DNA of 34,114 nt from Gammaproteobacteria bacterium (GCA_009937525.1 JAACFE010000016.1:1-34114), one strand, 5' to 3'; positions 8,662 through 17,986 are shown, counted from the stretch's first letter. Program-made: numbers and translations. Notes: generated by a model from the sequence alone, not told the origin.

Positions 8662-9966
8662 TCATTCAATCCCCAGCTTCTCGATGCGATAGCGCAGCTG
8701 CCGCAACGAAAGCCCGAGCAGCTTGGCGGCAGCAGTCTTGTTGTACCGAGTCTTCTTCAACGCCCGGACGATGGCCTGCCGCTGCACATCCTCCACCTGG
8801 TTGCCGAGGTTTCCTGTGCCGGATATGGGCGTGATCGTTTCGTCCGCGACCGGCTTGAGGTTGAGGTCGGCTTCGCCGATACAGCCGCCCGAGCACAGCG
8901 TCACCGTGCGCTCGAGCATGTTCTCGAGTTCTCTGACGTTGCCCGGGAACGGATAGTTCAGCAGGGCGGTGCAGGCATCCTCATTCAGACTGGCATTCGG
9001 ATCGAGCCGCTTGAGTATGTGCTTCGCAAGCAGAATGACGTCGTCGCCACGCTCACGCAGCGCCGGCACTTTTAGCTCGATGACGTTGATACGGTAATAA
9101 AGGTCTTCGCGAAACTCGCCCTTCGCCACCATGTCGGAAAGGGAGCGGTGCGTCGCAGACAGGATTCTCGCGTTGGCCTGCTCTTCCCTGGAGGATCCGA
9201 CCGGGCGAACCGTCTTCTCCTGGATGACCCGCAGCAGCTTGACCTGCATCGGGAGCGGCAGGTCGGCAATCTCGTCGAGAAACAGGGTGCCCCCATCGGC
9301 GCTCTGAACCAGCCCGGTCTTGTCCCTGACGGCGCCGGTAAAACTGCCCTTGCGATGGCCGAAGAACTCGCTCTCCATCAGCTCCGCCGGTATGGCGCCG
9401 CAGTTGACCGGGACGAACGGTCCTTCGGCTCTCGGGCCCGTCTCGTGGATCAGCCGTGCGACGAGTTCCTTCCCCGTCCCGGATTCGCCCGAGATGTGGA
9501 CGGGCGCCTGGGAACGGGCGACCTTGTCGATCATGTCCCGAAGTGAGCTCATTGCCGGGGAATTGCCGAGCAGTTTCGACTGTCCGCCGACGTGCTCATC
9601 GTCCACCTTGAGCGCGTTCTCGATGATGTTCCTAAGATGGTTGAGATCCAGTGGCTTCGATATGAAGTCGAACGCACCGAGCTTCAGGGCCTGCACGGCG
9701 GTTTCGATATTGCCGTGCGCCGTAATGACGGCCACCGGTACGCCCGGCGCGTGCACCTGCATCCACTCGACGAGTTCCAGGCCGTCGCCGTCCGGGAGCC
9801 GCATGTCCGTGAGGCACAGGTCGAACTCCTGCGAGCCGAGCAGGTTCTTGGCGCCGCCGACGTCACCGGCAGACTCTGTCTCGATGTCCATGCGCCCGAG
9901 CGTCAGCGAGAGCAACTCGCAGATATCGGGTTCATCGTCGATGACGAGTGCGCGTGGCTGGCTCAT
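8662..9966 (-). CDS. pilR: Type IV pilus response regulator, sigma54-dependent activator
   Basis: PilR is the NtrC-family regulator that activates sigma54-dependent pilin transcription when phosphorylated by PilS. The receiver domain carries Asp54 (LTDMRLPDG) and Lys104; the AAA+ domain has Walker A GESGTGKE (about 160-167), the sigma54-contact loop GSFTGA (207-212; Ser in place of Ala, as in other PilR proteins) and Walker B TLFLDEI; a Fis-type helix-turn-helix lies in the last 35 residues (NKTAAAKLLGLSLRQLRYRI). I choose the ATG at 9966 (434 residues), with AGGA six bases upstream, over a TTG at 9972. The gene follows pilS by two bases. All catalytic motifs are intact. Confidence 0.94.
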   Translation of the reverse strand: MSQPRALVIDDEPDICELLSLTLGRMDIETESAGDVGGAKNLLGSQEFDLCLTDMRLPDGDGLELVEWMQVHAPGVPVAVITAHGNIETAVQALKLGAFDFISKPLDLNHLRNIIENALKVDDEHVGGQSKLLGNSPAMSSLRDMIDKVARSQAPVHISGESGTGKELVARLIHETGPRAEGPFVPVNCGAIPAELMESEFFGHRKGSFTGAVRDKTGLVQSADGGTLFLDEIADLPLPMQVKLLRVIQEKTVRPVGSSREEQANARILSATHRSLSDMVAKGEFREDLYYRINVIELKVPALRERGDDVILLAKHILKRLDPNASLNEDACTALLNYPFPGNVRELENMLERTVTLCSGGCIGEADLNLKPVADETITPISGTGNLGNQVEDVQRQAIVRALKKTRYNKTAAAKLLGLSLRQLRYRIEKLGIE

Positions 9967-9968
9967 GG

Positions 9969-11681
9969 TCAATCCTGCTTGCCCCAGCGGTCCGGATCGG
10001 AGAATACGATACGAAAGATACTGCCCCCGCCCGGGCGGTCAAGGTACAGCAGCGTGGCACGGTTGAGTTCACAGAGTTCCCTGGAGATATAGAGGCCGAG
10101 TCCCGTCCCGCCCGAGCGCGCCGTGAAGAACGGTTCGAAAATTTGCTCGGCGGTCGTCGCGTCGACGCCGAGACCGTGGTCGCGCACCTCGAGATACGGC
10201 CGCCCCTGCGCCTCGACCACGCCGGCATGCAGTTCGACGAGTATCCCGCCGGTCTCGGACGCGTACTTCACCGCATTGTCGCAGAGGTTCCAGAGCACCT
10301 GCCGCAGATGACTCTTGTCCATGCGTACTTCGAGATTGCCGGGCACGTCCTCGATGGCAAGCTCGCCCTCCTGCAGTTCGAGGGTGCGCGTGAACTCCTG
10401 CGCGAAATCCTCCAGCCAGGGCCTGATGTGGAATCGTTCCGGCGCGCTGGACTCCCTCCGGGACAGCTGCAGCACGTTGTCGATGATGTGGCTGACGCGA
10501 CCGGAATGGGTGCGGATGATATCGGTGAGGCGTCGGTCGTCGTCGGTGAGTCCGTCCGCTTCGCCGAGCAGCTGCGCCGCATGGCTCATTGCGCCGACCG
10601 GGTTGCGGATCTCGTGCGCGATGCTGGCGCTCAGGCGCCCGAGCGATGCCAGTTTCGACTGCTGCACGCGCGCGTTGAAGATGCTGGTGTCCTCGAGAAA
10701 AATCAGCAGCGGGCCATACCGATCGCCGCCTTTGCCGAGCGGGGCGAGGTGAGCGGTGATCCGGGCGCTGGTGTCCTCGTTGACCAGTGTAAATTCCGGG
10801 TGCGACGACAGCGCGTGGTCCTTGCGCCAGCGGCCCACGTAGTCGGCCAGCGGCTCGGAGGCCTCGCGGAGCGGCCGGGATCGGAACAGCTCGGTCGTGC
10901 CGAGCAGCCTCGCGGCCGACGCGTTATTGAGGCGGATCTGGTTGTTGGCGTCCACGACGACGATGCTTTCGCGCAGATGCTGCACGATGTACTCATTCAG
11001 CTCGGAGAGGTTCTGCAGGTCGACGCCACGCTGGCGCGCGAGCGCTTCACTCTCCTGTATGCGGCGAGCGAGCGGTCGCACCGCCAGGGAGATCGAGAAG
11101 ATGATGGCCGAGAGTACTCCGGCCGCCGGGTAGTTGACCGAGGTTGCCGCCCCGGTGAACTGCGCGAATACCTGCTCGCCGAGAATTGCAAACGTTGCCG
11201 TTGCGCCGACGATCGCCGGGATCTGGCCGGGCAGTACGAGGCTGCCCGCACCGACGAATACGATAAGCAGCCCGCCGAGCCCGCTGCTGATGCCGCCGCT
11301 GGTGTGCATCAGCGCTACGACGAGGACGATATCGATGAGTAGCTGGATCGCTGCCTGCACGCCGGCCCGGGCCCAGCGCTGCCGCAACGACGTCGCGAAA
11401 ATGATGGCGAACAGGAGGTAGATCGTCGCCGAGGTCGCAAACGGTATCGGGTAGCGATCGCCGAAGATGCGCGGCTCGCCGCCCATGAAGAACAGACCCA
11501 GCAGGAGGGCGGCCACCAGCAGGCGGAACACGTTCAGCGTGATGAGGACCCGCCAGGAAAGATCGGGCTCCTCGACGGCCTTCTGCAGCAGCGCCTCCCG
11601 GCTAATGCGTATCGTCTGTTTTCCTGTCGTTGCGGTGCTGGCCTGATCCATGGGCGGATTATCGCGGATTTGAACCCTCAT
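9969..11681 (-). CDS. pilS: Type IV pilus sensor histidine kinase
   Basis: This 570-residue membrane kinase has six hydrophobic segments between about residues 48 and 202, a PAS domain (about 228-335), a dimerisation/phosphoacceptor domain with His356 in SIAHEIRNPVGAMS, and an HATPase domain with the N box WNLCDNAVKYA, DHGLGVD and GGTGLGLYISREL. PilS in Pseudomonas senses pilin in the inner membrane and controls PilR. The start is uncertain: 11681 has AAGG only two bases upstream, while a second in-frame ATG at 11651 has no evident ribosome-binding site; both precede the first helix. The gene is divergent from sucC, with an inverted repeat in the shared upstream region. Confidence 0.93.
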   Translation of the reverse strand: MRVQIRDNPPMDQASTATTGKQTIRISREALLQKAVEEPDLSWRVLITLNVFRLLVAALLLGLFFMGGEPRIFGDRYPIPFATSATIYLLFAIIFATSLRQRWARAGVQAAIQLLIDIVLVVALMHTSGGISSGLGGLLIVFVGAGSLVLPGQIPAIVGATATFAILGEQVFAQFTGAATSVNYPAAGVLSAIIFSISLAVRPLARRIQESEALARQRGVDLQNLSELNEYIVQHLRESIVVVDANNQIRLNNASAARLLGTTELFRSRPLREASEPLADYVGRWRKDHALSSHPEFTLVNEDTSARITAHLAPLGKGGDRYGPLLIFLEDTSIFNARVQQSKLASLGRLSASIAHEIRNPVGAMSHAAQLLGEADGLTDDDRRLTDIIRTHSGRVSHIIDNVLQLSRRESSAPERFHIRPWLEDFAQEFTRTLELQEGELAIEDVPGNLEVRMDKSHLRQVLWNLCDNAVKYASETGGILVELHAGVVEAQGRPYLEVRDHGLGVDATTAEQIFEPFFTARSGGTGLGLYISRELCELNRATLLYLDRPGGGSIFRIVFSDPDRWGKQD

Positions 11682-11692
11682 TGCCTTGCACA

Positions 11693-11718
11693 GGTCACGT
11701 TGCTTTGCGTCCGTGACC
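11693..11718. promoter_or_regulatory. Inverted repeat GGTCACG-N12-CGTGACC between pilS and sucC
   Basis: A perfect 7+7 inverted repeat with a 12-base spacer (arms 11693-11699 and 11712-11718) lies in the short region between the divergent pilS and sucC starts, 52 bases upstream of sucC. Its symmetry and position suit a dimeric repressor or activator; in RNA it would also form a hairpin in either leader. I could not recognise a convincing -35/-10 pair nearby, and no known regulator motif is claimed. Confidence 0.45.
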
Positions 11719-11769
11719 GGATTCCTACAGAATACGCCGGCCTGTTAAAACAACAATACCGACGGTCCA

Positions 11770-12930
11770 ATGAACCTACACGAATACCAATCCAAGCGAT
11801 TGTTTGCCGATTACGGCATACCCGTGCCGCGTGGCATTCCCGCCGAAACGGCGGACGCAGCGGTCGCCGCGGCAGAGGAACTCGGCGGCGATCTCTGGGT
11901 CGTCAAGGCCCAGGTGCACGCCGGCGGCCGCGGCAAGGCCGGCGGCGTCAAGCTGGCTCGCAGCACAGACGAAGTGCGTGAGCACGCCGAAGCGATGCTC
12001 GGCATACAGCTGGTCACACATCAGTCCGGGCCCGAAGGACTGCCCGTCAACGTCGTCTACGTCGAAGAGGGCTCCGACATCGATCGCGAGCTGTACCTGT
12101 CGATGCTCGTCGATCGCGAGGTCAGCCGCGTCGCGTTCATCGCGTCGGCGGCGGGCGGCATGGACATCGAGCAGGTTGCCGAGGAGACGCCGGAGAAGAT
12201 ATTCACGGTTGCAATCGCACCCGACGCCGGCCTGCAGGATTACCAGGCGCGGCAACTCGCGTTCGGGCTCGGGCTGGACAAGAAGCAGATGCGGCAGTTC
12301 GGCAACCTGGTGAAGCGCCTGTACGCGCTCTACCAGGAATGCGACGCCAGCCTCGTCGAGATCAACCCGCTGATCACGACCGGTGCGGGCGACGTCCTGG
12401 CGCTGGATGCCAAGATCAATATCGAGGGCAACGCGCTGTATCGCCAGCCCGAAATCGTGAAGATGCGGGATATCTCGCAGGAAGACGCGCATGAGCGCGA
12501 GGCGGCCGAGCATGACCTCAGCTATGTCTCGCTCGACGGCAACATTGCGTGCATGGTGAACGGCGCGGGCCTGGCCATGGCGACGATGGACATTATCAAG
12601 CTGCACGGCGGCACGCCGGCGAACTTCCTCGACGTCGGCGGCGGCGCAACCGCCGAGCGCGTGACGGAGGCCTTCAAGCTCATACTCTCGAACGAGAACG
12701 TCGCGGCGATACTCGTCAATATCTTCGGCGGTATCGTGCGCTGCGACCTGATCGCAGAGGGCATCGTCGTCGCGGTGAAGGAAGTCGGCGTCAAGGTTCC
12801 CGTCGTCGTCCGCCTCGAGGGCACCAATGTCGACACGGGCAAGGAACTGCTCAAGCACAGCGGCCTCGACATCATCACAGCAAACGACCTGGCGGATGCG
12901 GCCAAGAAGGCCGTGGCCGCCACAGGCTGA
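11770..12930 (+). CDS. sucC: Succinyl-CoA synthetase (ADP-forming) beta subunit
   Basis: With SucD this enzyme interconverts succinyl-CoA and succinate with nucleotide phosphorylation in the citric acid cycle. The 386-residue product has normal length and starts [20 protein letters not shown]. The ATP-grasp domain shows [18 protein letters not shown] and [10 protein letters not shown]; the CoA-ligase domain shows [25 protein letters not shown] and [11 protein letters not shown]. The gene is followed by sucD after 11 bases. No clear Shine-Dalgarno sequence is visible before the ATG. It sits apart from the rest of the citric acid cycle genes, between pilSR and nadE. Confidence 0.97.
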   Translation: MNLHEYQSKRLFADYGIPVPRGIPAETADAAVAAAEELGGDLWVVKAQVHAGGRGKAGGVKLARSTDEVREHAEAMLGIQLVTHQSGPEGLPVNVVYVEEGSDIDRELYLSMLVDREVSRVAFIASAAGGMDIEQVAEETPEKIFTVAIAPDAGLQDYQARQLAFGLGLDKKQMRQFGNLVKRLYALYQECDASLVEINPLITTGAGDVLALDAKINIEGNALYRQPEIVKMRDISQEDAHEREAAEHDLSYVSLDGNIACMVNGAGLAMATMDIIKLHGGTPANFLDVGGGATAERVTEAFKLILSNENVAAILVNIFGGIVRCDLIAEGIVVAVKEVGVKVPVVVRLEGTNVDTGKELLKHSGLDIITANDLADAAKKAVAATG

Positions 12931-12941
12931 CGGAAAGAACA

Positions 12942-13814
12942 ATGAGCATTCTGGTCAACAAAGACAGCAAGATCATCTGCCAGGGCATCACTGGCAACCA
13001 GGGACAGTTCCACACGGAACAGTGCATTGCCTACGGCACCCGGGTCGTGGCCGGCGTGACGCCGGGCCGCGGCGGCGAGGAGAGTCTGGGCGTGCCGGTG
13101 TTCAATACCATGCGTGAAGCCGTCGCCGAGACCGGCGCTGACGTCAGCATGATCTATGTGCCCGCACCGTTTGCGGCCGACGCGATCCTGGAGGCGGCGG
13201 ATTCCGGCGTGAAGCTGGTCGTGTGCATCACCGAGGGCATACCGGTGAATGACATGGTCAAGGTCAAGTCCGCGATGAGGGACTTCGAGTGCCGGCTGAT
13301 CGGCCCGAATTGTCCCGGCATCATCACGCCCGAAGAGTGCAAGATCGGCATCATGCCGGGCTTCATTCACAAGAAGGGGCGCATCGGCATTGTCTCTCGG
13401 TCCGGCACGCTTACTTACGAAGCGGTGTACCAGACCACCCAGAACGGCCTCGGGCAGAGTACCTGCATCGGCATCGGCGGCGACCCGGTGCGCGGCATGA
13501 ATTTCATCGACTGTCTGGAACTCTTCGAGGCGGACCCGGAGACGGATGGCGTCCTGATGGTCGGCGAGATCGGTGGTTCCGACGAGGAGGCTGCGGCCGA
13601 CTACATCAAGTCCAGTGTTTCCAAGCCGGTCGTCGCATACATTGCGGGCGTCACCGCACCGCCGGGCAAGCGGATGGGACATGCCGGGGCGATCATCGCC
13701 GGCGGCAAGGGTACAGCCGATGCCAAGTTCGAGGCGCTCGATGCGGCCGGCGTGGCGACAGTCCGCTCACCCGCAGAACTCGGTAGTAAGATGCAGGAGA
13801 TCCTTGGCGCGTAG
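12942..13814 (+). CDS. sucD: Succinyl-CoA synthetase alpha subunit
   Basis: The product is 290 residues, starting [20 protein letters not shown]. It binds CoA in the N-terminal Rossmann domain (GVTPGRGG) and carries the phosphohistidine in KRMGHAGAI (His247). [17 protein letters not shown] and [14 protein letters not shown] are intact. The reading frame stays open 131 codons further upstream inside sucC, but that extension is an overlap artefact: the native N terminus and GAAAG upstream of the ATG fix the start at 12942. It forms an operon with sucC, and nadE follows after 18 bases. Confidence 0.97.
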   Translation: MSILVNKDSKIICQGITGNQGQFHTEQCIAYGTRVVAGVTPGRGGEESLGVPVFNTMREAVAETGADVSMIYVPAPFAADAILEAADSGVKLVVCITEGIPVNDMVKVKSAMRDFECRLIGPNCPGIITPEECKIGIMPGFIHKKGRIGIVSRSGTLTYEAVYQTTQNGLGQSTCIGIGGDPVRGMNFIDCLELFEADPETDGVLMVGEIGGSDEEAAADYIKSSVSKPVVAYIAGVTAPPGKRMGHAGAIIAGGKGTADAKFEALDAAGVATVRSPAELGSKMQEILGA

Positions 13815-13832
13815 TACTGCTCGAGGGCAGGA

Positions 13833-15464
13833 ATGAACAACACGGTCATCGTCGCGCTTGCGCAGCTCGATCTCGTCGTCGGCGACGTGAAGGGCAATAC
13901 CGCGCGAATTATCGAAACGGCCGGGAAAGCCCGCGACGAACTGCATGCTGACCTGGTCGTATTCCCGGAACTGAGTATCTGCGGCTACCCGCCGGAGGAT
14001 CTGCTGTTTCACGCGGGTCTGCGGCATGCCGTCGAGCGCTCGCTCGAGGAAATCCGCGAGAGCGTCAAAGGCATCGCCGTGCTCGTCGGCTTCCCCGAGT
14101 ACCAGGGAGACGACATCTTCAACAGCTGTGCGGTAATTTCCGATGGCGAGTATCTGTGCCATTACCGCAAGCGCTGCTTGCCGAACTACGCGGTTTTCGA
14201 CGAAGCGCGGTACTTCACGGCTGGCAAATCGGCGGCCGTGTTCAAGCTGAACGGCATCCGCATCGGCCTCAATATCTGCGAGGATATCTGGCGACAGGCG
14301 CCGATCTCGGCGAGCAGGGCAGCGGGGGCCGAGGTCGTCGTCGCAATCAACGGCTCGCCGTACCAGACGCGCAGCCAGGCGAACCGCGAACGCGAGGCCG
14401 CAGCGCGCGCTGACGAAGCCGGCGTTCCTATCGTGTACCTGAATATGGTCGGGGGGCAGGACGAACTGGTATTCGATGGCGGATCCTTCGCGATGGCTGC
14501 CGACGGCTCGATCCGGTTTCGTGCGCCGCCCTTCGAGGAGGGCCTCTATCGCGTGGTTCTCAGAGGCTCCGGCAGCCGGGTCGAACCGGAGCAGGCCGAG
14601 GTTAGCGAACCGCTGTCGCTCGAAGCGAGCGTCTATCGCGCACTCGTCACAGGTACGCGGGACTATGTGCGCAAGCACGGATTCCCCGGGGTCATCATCG
14701 GCCTGTCCGGTGGTATCGATTCGGCACTCGTGACCGCGATCGCCTGCGATGCCATTGGCGCCGACAAGGTCAGGACGGTCATGATGCCATTCCGCTACAC
14801 CAGCACGATCAGCCAGGAAGACGCTGCGGAGCAGGCCGAGATCATGGGGTTTCGTTACGACGTCGTGCCGATCGCGCCGATCTACGACGCCACCGTGCAG
14901 CAACTCGGACCGATCTTCGCCGGCCGCGAAGCGGACGTCACGGAGGAGAACATCCAGGCGAGGTGCCGCGGCATGATCCTGATGGCGATATCCAACAAGA
15001 CCGGCCGCATGCTCCTGACGACCGGCAACAAGAGCGAAATGGCGGTCGGCTACGCAACGCTGTATGGCGACATGGCGGGCGGATTCGCGCCCATCAAGGA
15101 CTGCAGTAAGACGCTTGTCTATCGGCTCGCCCGTTTCCGCAACACGCTGGGCGACGCTATCCCCGAGCGTGCGATAAGCCGGGAACCGTCGGCGGAACTC
15201 CGGCCGCGGCAAAAGGACAGTGACTCGCTCCCCGATTACGCAATCCTCGACCCGATACTCGAGGCTTTCATCGAGAAAGACATGTCGGTGGACGAGATCA
15301 CCGGACTCGGCTTCGATCGGGAGGTCGTCGTGCGCGTCCTGCAGTTGGTCAAGCACAACGAGTACAAACGGCGCCAGGCGCCGCCCGGCATACGTATCAG
15401 CAGCCGCGCTTTCGGCCGGGACTGGCGCTATCCGATTACGTCCTGGTACCGGTTTCCGGGCTAG
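13833..15464 (+). CDS. nadE: Glutamine-dependent NAD+ synthetase
   Basis: This 543-residue enzyme amidates nicotinic acid adenine dinucleotide to NAD+, using ammonia released from glutamine. The N-terminal nitrilase-like amidase has the Glu-Lys-Cys triad at Glu46 (FPELSICGYPPEDLL), Lys113 (HYRKRCLPNY) and Cys149 (LNICEDIW). The C-terminal synthetase has the PP-loop SGGIDSA (292-298) and TTGNKSEMAVGY. GAGG lies six bases before the ATG. It is transcribed with sucCD and its TAG stop overlaps that of the convergent bamD in a shared CTAG. The two-domain form makes it independent of free ammonia. Confidence 0.96.
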   Translation: MNNTVIVALAQLDLVVGDVKGNTARIIETAGKARDELHADLVVFPELSICGYPPEDLLFHAGLRHAVERSLEEIRESVKGIAVLVGFPEYQGDDIFNSCAVISDGEYLCHYRKRCLPNYAVFDEARYFTAGKSAAVFKLNGIRIGLNICEDIWRQAPISASRAAGAEVVVAINGSPYQTRSQANREREAAARADEAGVPIVYLNMVGGQDELVFDGGSFAMAADGSIRFRAPPFEEGLYRVVLRGSGSRVEPEQAEVSEPLSLEASVYRALVTGTRDYVRKHGFPGVIIGLSGGIDSALVTAIACDAIGADKVRTVMMPFRYTSTISQEDAAEQAEIMGFRYDVVPIAPIYDATVQQLGPIFAGREADVTEENIQARCRGMILMAISNKTGRMLLTTGNKSEMAVGYATLYGDMAGGFAPIKDCSKTLVYRLARFRNTLGDAIPERAISREPSAELRPRQKDSDSLPDYAILDPILEAFIEKDMSVDEITGLGFDREVVVRVLQLVKHNEYKRRQAPPGIRISSRAFGRDWRYPITSWYRFPG

Positions 15465-15476
15465 GAGCCCGGGAAA
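15453..15476. terminator. Hairpin spanning the shared stop codons of nadE and bamD
   Basis: TTTCCGGGCT (15453-15462) and AGCCCGGGAAA (15466-15476) form an inverted repeat with one unpaired base and a three-base AGG loop. The CTAG at 15461-15464 contains both stop codons, TAG on each strand. The T-rich and A-rich arm ends let the transcript of either strand end in a run of U or nearly so, as expected for a compact bidirectional terminator. Confidence 0.5.
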
Positions 15477-16240
15477 TTCAGCTCGAGGACGCGGCGCGCA
15501 TCGGCGGCGAGGTCGTTCATGCCGAGTTCCTCGTACGCTGCAATCATGATACGCAGCGACTCCGCGTTGCCCTCGGCCCCGTTGTATGCCTCGAGCGCGT
15601 TCTTGGCGCGGTTCACCGCCGCAACGTAGGCACCGCGACGCAGATAATAGTCGGCCACCCAGTTCTCGTAGGCGGCCAGGCGGTTCTTCAGATACACGAT
15701 GCGCTGTCGGGCGTCAGGCGCGTATTCGCTCGCCGGATATCGTTCGACCAGCCGGCGAAATGACTGGTATGCCTGTTCGACATCCTTCGGAGGCCGCTTG
15801 TTGGTGTCCTTGCGGAACCAGCGCTCGAGAATGCCGGGCTCGTCGTCAAAATAGGCGAGGCCCTTGATATAGAGGGCGTAATCCACGCGCGGGTGTATCG
15901 GGTTTTCGCGCATGAACGTGTCGGCCGCTTCGACGGCGAGTTCGGGCGCACCGCTCTTGTAATAGGCGTACATCAGGTCGAGCTGGACCTGGCGCGCTAT
16001 GTCGCTGAACGGGTAACGGGCCTGGATCGCTTCAAGTATCTGGATGCCGCGCTGGTAATTGCCGCTCTGAATCGACTTCTGCGCCTGTTCGTAAGCGTCC
16101 TGCAGATCCTGCACGGCATCGTAGACTTCGTCATTGCCGGCACAGGCGGACAGCAGGGCGAAGGCCGTGAGCAAAATCGCCTGATGCGCCCACCTCTGCA
16201 GGCGCCCGGGGGATCGCGGCGGGTTGAGGAAGTCGATCAT
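15461..16240 (-). CDS. bamD: Outer membrane assembly lipoprotein BamD
   Basis: BamD is an essential lipoprotein of the BAM complex that folds beta-barrel proteins into the outer membrane. From the ATG at 16240 it has 259 residues: a signal peptide with a lipobox ending LLSAC (Cys33), then five TPR-like repeats, with signatures NYQRGIQILEAIQARYPFSD, MYAYYKSGAPELAVEAADTF, DYALYIKGLAYFD and RYPASEYAPDARQRIVYLKN. An in-frame ATG at 16321 would extend the protein by 27 residues but would run into divergent rluD and put an implausible segment before the signal peptide. A TATACT sequence on the minus strand (16269-16274) could be its -10 box. Confidence 0.95.
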   Translation of the reverse strand: MIDFLNPPRSPGRLQRWAHQAILLTAFALLSACAGNDEVYDAVQDLQDAYEQAQKSIQSGNYQRGIQILEAIQARYPFSDIARQVQLDLMYAYYKSGAPELAVEAADTFMRENPIHPRVDYALYIKGLAYFDDEPGILERWFRKDTNKRPPKDVEQAYQSFRRLVERYPASEYAPDARQRIVYLKNRLAAYENWVADYYLRRGAYVAAVNRAKNALEAYNGAEGNAESLRIMIAAYEELGMNDLAADARRVLELNFPGS

Positions 16241-16280
16241 ATCCAAGGGGGGCCGAACCAAATCGGCGAGTATACCGTAA

Positions 16281-16290
16281 ACTCCGGAGT
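16281..16290 (+). promoter_or_regulatory. Shine-Dalgarno of rluD inside a palindrome
   Basis: ACTCCGGAGT is a perfect 10-base palindrome whose GGAG (16286-16289) is six bases from the rluD ATG. It fixes the rluD start. Self-pairing might mask the site, but a 10-base palindrome without a loop is a weak hairpin. Confidence 0.4.
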
Positions 16291-16295
16291 CGACG

Positions 16296-17249
16296 ATGAC
16301 TGAAGAACGCACCCAGCACACTGCACGGATACCCGATGAGCTCGCCGGTCAGAGATTGGACCAGGCGCTGGCCCGGATGTTTCCCGACTATTCGCGCAGC
16401 CGACTCAAGAGCTGGCTGCTCGACGGCTCGGTGCTCATCGATGGTGCCGCCCGGCGCCCCCGCGATCCCGTGCAGGGTGGCGAGAGCGTCGTCCTGAACG
16501 TCACCGCCGATGTCGCCGTACGCGCCGAGCCCGAGCCCATGGCACTCGATGTCGTTTTCGAGGACGATGATCTGCTGGTGGTGAACAAGCCCGCCGGGCT
16601 GGTAGTGCATCCGGGCGCCGGGAACGCAAGCGGCACGCTCATGAACGGCTTGCTTGCGCATGCGCCGCAGCTGGAAACGCTGCCGCGGGCCGGCATCGTT
16701 CACAGGCTCGACAAGGACACGAGTGGCCTGATGCTCGTTGCGAAATCGCTGCCAGCTCATACGGCGCTGGTCCGGGAGCTTGCCGAGCGTGCGATATCCC
16801 GGCAGTACCTCGCGATCTGCAACGGGGTGCTGACCGGCGGCGGCACCATCGACGCGCCCATCGAGCGCCACCCGGTCGATCGCACCCGGATGGCCGTACG
16901 CGATGGCGGCAGGTCCGCGGTAACGCACTACACGGTGGTCGAGCGATTCCGCGCGCACACCCTGGTCAGGGTCGTCCTGGAAACCGGCCGTACTCATCAG
17001 ATTCGCGTGCACTTCGCGTATCGCCGCCATCCGCTGGTCGGCGATCCGGTCTACGGGGGACGGCTCGCCCTGCCGGCCGGGGCGTCAGAGGCGCTTCGGG
17101 AGGTCTTGCGAACGTTCCGGCGCCAGGCGCTGCATGCTGCACGACTTGAACTCAAACACCCCGTCAGCGGCGAGGCACTGGCTTTCGACGTGCCGCCACC
17201 CCTGGATTTCCTGGCGCTGCTGAGAAACTTGCGCGAGGACGTCGGATGA
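16296..17249 (+). CDS. rluD: 23S rRNA pseudouridine(1911/1915/1917) synthase
   Basis: RluD isomerises three uridines in helix 69 of 23S rRNA. The 317-residue product has an N-terminal S4 RNA-binding domain (RLDQALARMFPDYSRSRLKSW) and the RluA-family catalytic domain: VNKPAGLVVHPG, HRLDKDTSGL with catalytic Asp139, and GRTHQIRVHF. The order bamD(minus)-rluD-pgeF is conserved in many gammaproteobacteria, including E. coli. Its TGA overlaps the pgeF ATG (ATGA at 17246-17249). Confidence 0.96.
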   Translation: MTEERTQHTARIPDELAGQRLDQALARMFPDYSRSRLKSWLLDGSVLIDGAARRPRDPVQGGESVVLNVTADVAVRAEPEPMALDVVFEDDDLLVVNKPAGLVVHPGAGNASGTLMNGLLAHAPQLETLPRAGIVHRLDKDTSGLMLVAKSLPAHTALVRELAERAISRQYLAICNGVLTGGGTIDAPIERHPVDRTRMAVRDGGRSAVTHYTVVERFRAHTLVRVVLETGRTHQIRVHFAYRRHPLVGDPVYGGRLALPAGASEALREVLRTFRRQALHAARLELKHPVSGEALAFDVPPPLDFLALLRNLREDVG

Positions 17250-17986
17250 ACACGGAGTGGATCGAGGCCGACTGGCCTGTGTCGACCGGCATCGTCGCGG
17301 GCACCACCACCCGCCGCGGCGGCGTCAGCGACGGAAAGTTCCGCTCCATGAATCTCGGCGCCCACGTCGGGGACGAACGGGAACGGGTGGCCGAGAACCG
17401 GCGGCGCTTCGTCGCGGGCTGCGGCCTGGCGGCGGAGCCGGACTGGCTCGTGCAGGTCCACGGCACCGCCGTTCGCATCGCGGGCGCTGCAGACCCTGTC
17501 GAAGCGGATGCTGCAATCGCGCGAGGGAACGGCGGCATCGTGGCCGTCCTGACGGCAGACTGCCTGCCGATACTCCTTTGTGCAGACAACGGCGATGAGA
17601 TCGCCGCCATTCACGCGGGCTGGCGGGGACTGGCCGCGGGCGTGGTGGCCGCCACCGTAACGCGCATGGATACGCCGCCGGAACGGCTCCTTGCCTGGCT
17701 CGGCCCGGCGATCTCGCAAGCCGCGTTCGAAGTCGGCGACGAGGTGCGGGCGGCATTCGTCGCCGGCGACCCGGGAGCCGAGGCCGGCTTCGTGGCCAAT
17801 GAACGCGGCCGCTGGCAGGCCGACCTTTACCTGCTCGCCCGGCGAAAACTCGACGCGGTGGGCGTCGGCGCGGTATACGGGGGCGGCCTGTGTACCTTCG
17901 GTGACGCCGAGCGCTTCTTCTCGTACCGGCGTGACGGCCAGTGCGGCCGAATGGCCACGTTTATCCACCGCCTGCCACACCTGTAG
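17246..17986 (+). CDS. pgeF: Peptidoglycan editing factor / polyphenol oxidase family protein (YfiH)
   Basis: This 246-residue protein is of the DUF152/Cu-oxidase_4 family. Members have been linked to removal of misincorporated residues from peptidoglycan precursors and to purine nucleoside phosphorylase or adenosine deaminase activity. The metal-binding set His72 (VQVHGT), Cys106 (TADCLP) and His123 (IHAGWRG) is intact, as is GGLCTFGDAERFFSYRRDG. It overlaps rluD by four bases. The last codons, CTG-TAG, lie within the first unit of the tandem repeat at 17980-18055, so the stop codon itself belongs to the repeat. Confidence 0.93.
   Translation: MNTEWIEADWPVSTGIVAGTTTRRGGVSDGKFRSMNLGAHVGDERERVAENRRRFVAGCGLAAEPDWLVQVHGTAVRIAGAADPVEADAAIARGNGGIVAVLTADCLPILLCADNGDEIAAIHAGWRGLAAGVVAATVTRMDTPPERLLAWLGPAISQAAFEVGDEVRAAFVAGDPGAEAGFVANERGRWQADLYLLARRKLDAVGVGAVYGGGLCTFGDAERFFSYRRDGQCGRMATFIHRLPHL

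Noticed and set aside
12549-12941. N-terminal extension of the sucD frame into sucC
   Set aside because: Arginine-rich shadow of sucC; the SucD family start is at 12942.
16241-16321. Upstream start of bamD at 16321
   Set aside because: It would overlap divergent rluD and place 27 non-signal residues ahead of the lipoprotein signal peptide.
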